Positions 56,141 to 64,000 of a stretch of DNA of 64,000 nucleotides are shown here, piece after piece. The position numbers and the translations under genes were made by a program. Numbering within the stretch: the first letter of the stretch is position 1; each line of letters starts with the position of its first letter. Source of the stretch: Pithys albifrons albifrons. Taxonomy: Eukaryota > Chordata > Aves > Passeriformes > Thamnophilidae. Below the pieces are notes generated by a model that did no database searches, was not told the DNA's origin, and saw nothing but the letters and a program-made list of their open reading frames with translations. The DNA is taken from assembly GCF_047495875.1 (NCBI RefSeq), contig NC_092497.1, positions 2,812,937 to 2,876,936 of the forward strand, read 5' to 3'.

Positions 56141-59100
56141 CTTCAGCATGCCCTGTGCTCCAGGTGTGCTTGTAATCTGCATTTCCAATTCAAACCCGTG
56201 GTTAAAGGAGCTGTTCCCACCTCTGAAGGCTCAGCTCATTAATAAAGGTAGCTGTCAATTACCCTTGAAAGACATTAATTACTTTTGAGCTCTAAACCAA
56301 TCTTTTGAATTCAATGCTCTCCTGGATGGGGAAAAAAAAGTCTTCTTTATCTGTGTGCCGTTGCTTTGTGCGAGAGCAAGACATGATTCTAAGACAGAGC
56401 TGGCTGCTGGTGAGCTCAGCAGGGCTCCTGTGCTTTTACAGAGGTTGATTTAGGTGCTCAATACCTTTTGCTCTGCTTAACTATCTCTACAGTCCCTTCT
56501 ATTGTGTCAGAGAAAGGTGTAATGACTGGGGCTGGGCGAGTTTTTCTCTCCGCAGAGTTTGCAGAGACTCGATTGCTGGATATGGAAAAGTGGCAGGGCT
56601 GTCTGAATTTTAAGGATGGTCTTACCAAGAACTCTGTCACTAAGGAACATGGTGTCAGCAGTGGTATAAAAGAGCTTCCATTTTGACAAGTCAGTCCTTT
56701 GCATTAAGAAGAGATTTTGTCAGACAGTTTCTGATGGGCTGGAATGACTGACTGGATCTGACATCGAGGAACTAAAGCATATGGATGTTAAACTACCTTC
56801 CTGAGCCCATGCAAAGAGACCGTGGCAGACTCAGGCTGAAATTGTACCTTGTTTACAGATCCAGGCCCCCGCCTCTTCTTCTAGCAGCAATTCTTTTCAC
56901 GTTTCACACTAACCACAAAAGTACTTCTTTTTCAGCAGCAATTCAGAGACACTAGCACTGCCTCTCTCCCTCTCCACCCCTTCCCAAATCTGCCTGCTCA
57001 GTGCTGAGCAGCAGAGAACACATCTCAAACATTGCCACCCTTGGGAACAGTGTGAAAACTGAAGGACAATTGCTAAACGTTGCCTTATGAGAACAATCCA
57101 TCGCTGCCTATGGCTTGGTTCCCTGCTTTTAACCCTGCATGTTTTGCCTGTGAGGGCTAGGGCATTTCTCAGATATTGGATGCTGAGCTGCTGCCCTGCT
57201 CTCTGACAGATCATGCACATGGAAGGTAGGCAGGGCTGTCTAGCTGGGAATTCACTGTGCCCTGCAGGAGGTGATAACTCTAGGTAATGAAGCACAGCCA
57301 ACTTTGTTTTCGTATCTCCAGCTCCTGCTGCTACAAACTCAGCAGATTGTGTGTAAGCACCCTGTCTAATGCCCTAAATAACAGTAGCTACAAGATTTCT
57401 TTAGGCAATTGCATCCTATGGTGGTTCAAGTGACCATGACATCATATTGCTAAATAAATGTCATTAACAGATGAATATCACATGGCTAAACAATCAGCTT
57501 CAGTTTGCAGGTGGAAGGCTTTGGCTGGGATATATCGATGCATTTTCCAATGCTGAGGGCAGGACAGAGGCTGCACAGGAACTCCCAGGGGCGCTGGGTC
57601 TGGATAAAAAGATTCTGGGCAATGTGTTGGACTAGTACTGCACCTGACTCATCAGGATGGAGATGGCAGTGGGAACAACCTAGATGGGGAACGCTGTGGG
57701 GCAGGAGAGCAGCAGCGCCATGTACTTTGTCCCCCAGGAGAAGCACTGGGAGTGCACCACATTCACAAAAATAATTCTCTTGGCTCCCAGTGGAGGGAGC
57801 CTGACTGTGGCCCACGGTGCAAGATTAACCTTTCCTCCTCACTGTTGAAGGCTGAGACTGAGTTAATCAGTAACTGACAAACTGATCAACTGTAACACCT
57901 CTGCTAAATTAATGCAGTGGGGTCACATTAGAACCACCCCACTGCTTTTCAGGGATGGCAATGTCTTCAAATGCTACCTTGGTACAACTTTGCCTGCATC
58001 AATATGTTGGATGAGAGATGTCAGAGGGTACTGAGCTGTCTCTACTGGAGCAGACACCCAACTGTAAAGAAAAAAAAGGGTGCTCTAACCACCAGAAGGC
58101 ATTTACACTTGTGTGTTGCAATGGGAAGAGGAAAGGCAGCAGAAAATAGCTACTGCTCTTCCTACTGATTTTTGTTAGCTGTTCTGCTCTTGGCATCTTG
58201 CAGTTCGTGCCTCTGAAGCTGCTAATTTTGTTCCTAGGAAAGCTTCCCTCCCCATGCCTGTGCTGCAGTGAGTCTGCACTGCTTGATGGAGGCACAGCTT
58301 TTACATTAGCATTTTGCATGTTCTCAGTGCTAGGAGAAGCATTCAGGAAAAAAAATATCCAGGCAACATCTTGATCCCTGTTTTGCAGATGAAGTCAGAG
58401 CCATGTATTGAAATTAACGAGAGAAAAAAAGAACAACAAACAACAAACCGAAAACTCAGCCAAGTAGGTATTTTTGAAAAGATGTTGCTGCTAAGGGCTT
58501 AAAGAATAGGGAACAACATCCACCCATGCTCAAAATGAAGAGTGCTTGACTTAAGCCAAATCTCTGCCTGGCTGCAATGAGACCTTTTTGTTGCATGCTT
58601 TTAGCAGCTGAATCCTCACTGTCTTTTGAGAGGCAGCATTCCTTCCTATTTAAATTTGCACAATCCACCATGTCATTCTGTAAGATGTGCTGATGAACAA
58701 AGCACAGAAGTACCTCTGAGCAGTATTAAATGCTCCTCCCTCTGTTGCAGCTGAGTGTTGAATGGAATGGGAGAGAGTGCTGGCAAAAATTCAGCATGGC
58801 TTAGGATTGATCTTGTTTGCTTCCTGAAGATGGAGGAGCTAAAATTTTCCTGTATGCAGACCTGAGGGCTCCTGACCCCAGGTATGGGGTCAGGCTTGAG
58901 TGCACAGTTTCAGAGCTGTAAAGATAAAAAAAAAAATAAAGGGAAAACCTCATGAGCAAAGGCTAGGCATGATCCCATAGTCTATGAAGCAGGGAAGTGT
59001 TATGACCTAAGCCAGGGACCTCCAGTGCTCTTGAAGCAGCTTTGCCTATGGAAACATATCAGCATGGAGAAGAAACCTGCCTGTACCCCAGCCTTGCTTA

Positions 59101-60434
59101 CATTTTTGGGAGCTACATAAAACCCTCACAGCACAGTGTTCTGTGATTGCCACCAGTCCAAAATAACCCATCTGTAGGCTCAGGGATAGGCTCTGCCATG
59201 GGGCTTTCTCTGTGCTGATACTCTGTGTGTGTCTGGAGCCCTTGGGACCCCTTAGTTTGCTAGGCAGTTGTCAGGGATGTCACTTGGTACCTTAGATTTG
59301 AAATACAGCCATGCTGATAAACATATGAAGTTGTTTGATATGTCAAATAATTTTACCAGTGTTTTTCTTGCTGACCAGATGTATTTCTGCAAATGCTACT
59401 CAAGGTGCCCTTCCTGCCCTGTGTTTGGTCTCTGCACCTCATTGCTCTTCATGGGCTTGTTCTCTCCATGTCCTCCTTGATGCTCTGCATGCATTCAAGC
59501 ATCCTTCTGGTCTCTATTTCAGAGGAATAAAGCCTTATCCTACAAGGGTAATCTAAGTTCAGCCATTGTTGATTGTCCTTTTGAGGATCCTTTTATCCCA
59601 TCAGGTTCTTCTGGCTCCTGAAATGTGGTGTGGAAAATTAGTTGCTGACATCAGAAAAAATATTCTAGAGGAGTTGCAAGGAGCAAATCCTCTTGAAAAA
59701 TGTAGTCTGTAATTAAAGATTTCAATGTACAGTGGGTCAATTTTAGTTAGAGCAGCTTAGTGGCCAAGTGGGAGCTGTAAATTGCACCATCTCCCTCCTT
59801 GGCTAATGCTGATGAACTCTTTTTGTGTTAATGTATCTCTACCAGTTTGTTAGAGCTCTCTGAGCTGAAGCAAAAGAGTTAAAGAGAATAATTAAGGCAT
59901 TTTCTCCCTTGTCTGAGCCTGGTTCTGTCCTCCTCTTTCTTGTTATTTAGCATTTATTGCAGTTTTATCATTATTATTTTATTTGCAATGGCATGTTTAG
60001 CGATGGGGCGCCAAGGATGTCAGCTCGATTTTTAGCCTTTTCTCAGCACAGTCATTAAACTGTGACGGGTGGTTTTGCCTTCTGCTTGGGCTCTGCCCTT
60101 GTATGCCTCACCCTGAGAGCTGAGGGCATCGTTGTAATTCAGGGGATAGTCCAACAACTGCTTCTGATACATTTGCTCTCAAATCCTCTGCCTCGGTGGG
60201 AGCAAGTGCACTGAAGTGTCTGCTGTCTTTTAGAATCAATTTTAATATGCACTACTGGTGGGGGAGGAGGAGGGGGGGACACCTGCTCTGGGGGCAGTAA
60301 CCCAGCATTTGTGATGTTCCATGGCTTCTGAGGGAATCCATTTCTAGAGCTGGCTAGGGAAGCCCAGACAAGATTTTCTTGTAACCTTGCACCTGCCAAA
60401 GGAAAAGGAGTTGCAAATCATGAATCATTGTTAA

Positions 60435-60480
60435 CAGCTGGACTTGATGATCCAGTCTGAATGATTCCATGATTCTATGG
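60435..60480 (+). repeat. CR1 LINE 3' terminus, very short
   Basis: 'cagctggacttgatgatcc' followed by 'atgattccatgattctatgg': the last approximately 45 bases of a sense CR1 with two terminal repeat units. Confidence 0.65.
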
Positions 60481-61159
60481 TGCAAAAGGGGTTTTTTTTG
60501 CAAAGGATGTGGGTGTGAGGAGACCTGTGCATTTGACCCTTTCACAGAAGCAGCATGCGTGGGACTCAAATAAAGAGGTGACATAGCACAGAGGTCTCAG
60601 TATCAGCTACCCAGGGGTCCATAACAGAGGGTTTGTTGAGGGCATATGTGACATCAGGTACTGTTCATGTAGATTTTGCATTAATTTTCATCAGTTTTAT
60701 GTCTTGCTCTGTGCCTCCAGCACTGGTTTTCACAGAAGATACAGCACCAGGTGTTTGTCATGGCTGTTTGCCTGGAGGAAAAAGGTAGTCAGGTGGTAGA
60801 TTCTGAAAGTTGCTCATATTTGACCTGAGTAGAGTCACACTGAAGGTCATGGAAGCTTTCTCATTAGTTTCAGAAGAAGCTGATCTCCCTTTTGCTGTCC
60901 TTGGGAACAAAATGAGTCCCACCCTGATCCATCTGAAGAACTTGCTTCTACAGCTTACTTGACATATGTGAATTGTTTGTGGTGTGGCTCGCCCACCGGG
61001 GTTTTGTGTTGCTTGGTGCACACTTGTATCTTCACAGTGTCACAGCTACTGGACTTTACTTGTGTTTCCCCATTAAATGAAAAAGACAGGAATTTTTTTT
61101 TAAACTCAGCAGGGTGGTCACCTTTATATATTCGTGTTCATGCAGTGTGACTGACCTTT

Positions 61160-61180
61160 CATAGGATCATAGAATCACAG
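61160..61180 (-). repeat. CR1 terminal repeat remnant
   Basis: 'cataggatcatagaatcac' is the reverse complement of the CR1 terminal repeat, but the body that should follow is absent. Either a near-complete truncation or a junction with the LTR-like block to its right. Confidence 0.45.
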
Positions 61181-61660
61181 TGTGGAGTGATAGCCCTGAT
61201 AAGATCTTGATGGGTTAAGGGAAACACCTCAGCCCCTTGAGGGGTGGTCCCAGAATACCATTGTCAGAGTTACACAGGAGAGGACAAAGAAACCCCAGTG
61301 GTTTTCCAAAAGTGCTCAAGCCAAATTGATAAGATTAACAAAGGATGGAGTATTGTGAAAATAGTACAGCCTTCCTTTGTCACACCTTCTGGGAGCACAG
61401 GAAGCTACTTCCTTAGGCCTATGTCATCTGCCTGTCACCCCCAAAATAATTATTGACCATAGTCACTCAAACTACCTGAGAAAAAAACATATAAAAAGAG
61501 ATTGGGCATGAGAAAAAGTTGTGGAGAAATACCATCAGCTCTGTGGGGGTAGCCAGCGAGCTGCCCTGTCTCTTCCCACCTCCCTCAGACAATGTAGGGG
61601 TGAGCAACCATGTATTCTGTTTTCCTATGCATTATCACTTATCCCTTATCCCTTAAACCT
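61180..61660 (+). mobile_element. Possible LTR fragment
   Basis: A block with TATAAAAA at 61490-61497, followed by sequence like 'gggggtagccagcgagctgc', has the look of an avian LTR around its TATA box. I could not find matched ends, a duplicated target site or retroviral coding sequence nearby, so this stays a structural guess. Confidence 0.28.
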
Positions 61661-61790
61661 TATATTCTCTTAGAATGCATATTACCTTATACCCCTATAC
61701 CCTTATAACACCTTAAACCTAATGGATTACCACCTTTCTCTTTTACCTTATAGCTACCTTATTTAATAATCTTACCTTGCGAAATCTTTA
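61625..61790 (+). repeat. Degenerate CCTTA-rich tract
   Basis: Repeated units of the form (A)CCTTA / CCCTTA / ACCTTATA, more than ten times in about 165 bases ('cttatcccttatcccttaaa', 'ccttatacccctataccct', 'ttaccttatagctacctta'). It is strongly strand-asymmetric (C, T and A; almost no G). Probably a decayed pentamer satellite. Confidence 0.6.
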
Positions 61791-62284
61791 TTTCATAAAC
61801 AACTTGTTTACTAACTATATTTTGCTACTATAATACTAATTATGCCTTGCCTTACACCTCGTAACCCACCAGTATTATATCTTTCTTTATATTGGTGCTT
61901 GTGTTCCTTTAAGGTGTGCATATACCATGTGTTAATGGGAAGCAGCTATATTCTTTCTTTGTGTTACAGAGAATGTTGTGTGCAGTTCTTTTTGTTGCTC
62001 TGTGTTAACAAGAAGGATTAGATTTTTGTTTTAGGTTGTTGTCCTTCTGGTTAGTATTTTTCTGTTGTTAGTTGAGTATGTGCTGAGGGGAGGATGTTAT
62101 TTGAGTCTGTGTTGAACCTTAGGTTGGTGTGTTGTCTGTAAAATGTGTCTTGTGCTGGTTTGTTTGGGGGATTTTGTTATCAATTAAATACAATCATGCA
62201 GCTAAACGTTATCACTGGAAATGTGGTGCCCACAATAACTGTCACATACTTGTATTAATAAAAGTCATTTTGGGAGCTGCTATG

Positions 62285-62600
62285 GAGAACGTTCTTTCTT
62301 GTTATTGAGGTCTCATATCAGTGTATCAAAAATCCTTCCAGACAGTGGATTTGTCCAGCGATGTCTCTTTAAGTGGGATGCAGACAGACTGATTTGGGTT
62401 TTACAAGACTTTGATGTTCTGGGGATGCTTGTAGCTAATATCTTCATAGAGAAGGTTCTCCCTTTCTAAAGTGTTGTCCTCATGGGAGTGTCAAAACCCC
62501 TTCCAAACAGTGAATCTGTCTAGCATTGTCTCTTTAAATGAAACACAGACAGACTGATTTGGGTTTCACGAGGATTTGATGTTCTTTGATAGATAGTAAC
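62285..62600 (+). repeat. 164-bp tandem duplication, diverged
   Basis: Two head-to-tail copies, 62285-62448 and 62449-about 62600. Landmarks recur at a near-constant offset: 'gagaacgttct' / 'gagaaggttct', 'ccttccagacagtgga' / 'ccttccaaacagtgaa', 'atgtctctttaagtg' / 'ttgtctctttaaatg', 'cagacagactgatttgggtt' in both, and 'tttgatgttct' in both. No known family recognised. Confidence 0.8.
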
Positions 62601-62660
62601 TTTTTATTAATACCAGTGGGACAAGAAATCTTTGTATTTCTGCCCTCCTTTTCCTGTGAC

Positions 62661-62920
62661 ACATAGAACCATAGGATGGTTTGAGTTGGAAGGGACCCTT
62701 ATCGTCATCTAGTCTACCCTCTGCCATGGACAGGGACACCTTCCTCTATCCCAGGTTGCTCCAAGCCCCATCCAGCCTTGCCTTGGACACTTCCAGGAAT
62801 GGGGCAGCCACAGCTTGCCCAGCCTGTGCCAGAGCCTCACCACCTTCATGGGGAAGAATTTCTTCTGTATAGTTAATCTATTTCAATCTGAATCCAGTAC
62901 TTCTTGTTCTATCACTACAC
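62661..62920 (-). repeat. CR1 LINE 3' fragment
   Basis: Reverse-complement CR1: 'acatagaaccataggatgg', 'gagttggaagggaccctta', 'ccatggacagggacaccttc', 'tccaggaatggggcagccac' and 'gggaagaatttcttctg', with a short coding-end remnant ('gtacttcttgttctatcac'). Confidence 0.9.
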
Positions 62921-63383
62921 TACTATTTCCTCAAAATACTTGTCACCAGCCAGGCTTAATATAAACTCAAGTACAAAAATAGCTCTAGGACAGCACTAGG
63001 ATCAGAGAGGTCAGGTCTGAGCTTGGGCTTTGTAACACTTTAACTCCTCAAAATTTGGGAAAAACAAAGCTAGTATGGTAGGTCTGAGTTCATTTAATGC
63101 CCTTTATCAATATCAAGATTTCACTTTTTTTATCTGCTTTCAGTGTCAAGGCCAGGAGTTGAATGATCTGTCCTCTTGCCCTGGGCAGTGAATATGCAGT
63201 GTCAGAGTTCTGCCTATGGATTTTATTCCTCTTATGGAGAAGAAGGTCAGAGTACCAAGAGCCGTGGTTCAGATGTGCCTTTCAACAGAGTATCAGCACA
63301 GCCTGAACTGGTTTGTAGCATTATGATTTGTATCGAACAACTGAGTTATTAATGTATTGTGATTTCTGCCTCTCTCCTTGCAG

Positions 63384-63482
63384 TCAACAAGTACGTAGTC
63401 CGGGTTTTTACTGGTGAAGTCAGTGGCAGTGGAACAGATGCAGATGTCTTCATTAATATCTTCGGTGAGAAAGGAGACACAG
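63384..63482 (+). CDS. LOXHD1: LOXHD1 exon 5, start of PLAT domain 2
   Basis: A 99-base exon after 'tctctccttgcag'. With A from exon 4 it encodes [20 protein letters not shown] and then [13 protein letters not shown], repeating the strand-1/calcium-loop signature of exon 2 (TG[DE]V-x-G-x-GTDA), so it opens the second PLAT domain. It ends ACAG|GTATTC at phase 1. The rest of the domain lies beyond the window. Confidence 0.95.
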
Positions 63483-64000
63483 GTATTCAAATGCAAATCA
63501 ATTCCCAAAATATTTCATCCTCCTTTGCAGGCCTGTGATCTGAACAACACACAGTGGCAACCTGGCAAATGCAGAATAATTTGGCTGAGTGAAAGGCACA
63601 ACAAATGCTGGTTTTAGCTCGGTGGCTGCTGATATCCACTGGAAGCTGCTTCTGCAGTGCAGCAGCCATGGTTTGGCTGTGACTGAAATTACCTACAACT
63701 AAAAAACCCAAACCATGTGAAAATGCAGGATAAACCACTATCAGGAAGCAGTGCAGGAAGTGCCAAACCACTGAAGAGGCCAACATCAACGTGTATTTAC
63801 AGAGCATGCAGTGAGGGCCATGTGTTTAATTTTCTGGGTCCCTGGGTGGGTAATGATGTCCCTTCTGTGTGGCAAAGGTTGTGGCTGAGCCTGACAGGCC
63901 ATTTGGAAAAATAATCTTACCAAGGTTTATACTAGTTGTCTTTAAATTAATGGTGCTATCTTTCTATTTTTATTTTTTTTAATGTAGATTGAACTGCAAA
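63483..64000 (+). other. LOXHD1: LOXHD1 intron 5, partial
   Basis: It starts GTATTC and runs to the window edge. The last bases (a pyrimidine run and then 'aatgtag' at 63981-63987) resemble an acceptor, but continuing at phase 1 would give a TGA at the second codon, so I do not call an exon there. No repeat seen. Confidence 0.7.

Larger units (their letters stand above)
48062..63383 (+). other. LOXHD1: LOXHD1 intron 4 (15.3 kb)
   Basis: A GT...AG intron, phase 1. It contains seven CR1 fragments, a possible LTR plus CCTTA-rich block and a 164-bp tandem pair (61160-62600), a short MIR-like trace near 58368-58410 ('gatccctgttttgcagatg') and a poly(T) run near 55172. The stretches 48062-51664 and 56140-60434 appear unique and featureless apart from that trace. 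Confidence 0.75.

Noticed and set aside
63981..64000. Possible acceptor and start of LOXHD1 exon 6
   Set aside because: After 'aatgtag' the phase-1 reading gives a TGA at once, and the sequence does not continue the PLAT domain.
1..64000. CRISPR arrays, bacterial operons, tRNA or rRNA genes
   Set aside because: None seen. The repeats are CR1, LTR and microsatellite, and no clover-leaf sequence with A and B boxes was recognised.

Overview
The window looks like bird genomic DNA. It carries about 25 fragments of CR1, the dominant avian LINE, many ending in the ATTCTATG-type 3' repeat. The only host gene I recognise is LOXHD1, encoded on the + strand. I cannot name the species. A nearly pristine endogenous retrovirus points to a lineage with recent ERV activity, such as many songbirds.

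Layout. 1-7125: intergenic DNA with three CR1 fragments and a microsatellite cluster. 7126-15488: a complete endogenous retrovirus on the - strand. It has two 526-bp LTRs that look identical, a GGTG target-site duplication, a tRNA-Gln-like primer binding site, a 1201-codon gag ORF, an in-frame UAG, a pol ORF (protease, reverse transcriptase, RNase H, integrase) and a polypurine tract. It has no env and no dUTPase. 15489-19461: intergenic DNA upstream of LOXHD1. 19462-63482: the first five recognisable coding exons of LOXHD1 (19462-19873, 36998-37112, 47001-47081, 47877-48061, 63384-63482), with matching splice phases (1, 2, 2, 1, 1). They encode a long charged N-terminal segment, the whole first PLAT domain and the start of the second. 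Introns of 17.1, 9.9, 0.8 and 15.3 kb hold CR1 fragments, MIR-like SINE fossils and unclassified repeats. The gene continues past the right edge.

The most unusual object is the retrovirus. Its pol resembles class III (ERV-L, spuma-related) elements, but its Gag is strange. It has two hydrophobic segments near the N-terminus, a 38-residue tandem repeat with ten TQT cores (four near-variants besides) that match the dynein light chain LC8 docking motif, a glutamate tract, arginine/serine-rich blocks with an in-frame 168-bp duplication, and no CCHC zinc knuckle. Gag and Pol share one frame and are separated by a single UAG followed 10 nt later by a perfect 6-bp hairpin. That arrangement implies stop-codon readthrough. 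Identical LTRs and open frames imply very recent insertion.

Limits: everything was read by eye. No alignment, folding or database search was run, CR1 boundaries are approximate (about 10-20 bases), and CR1 subfamilies are not assigned.
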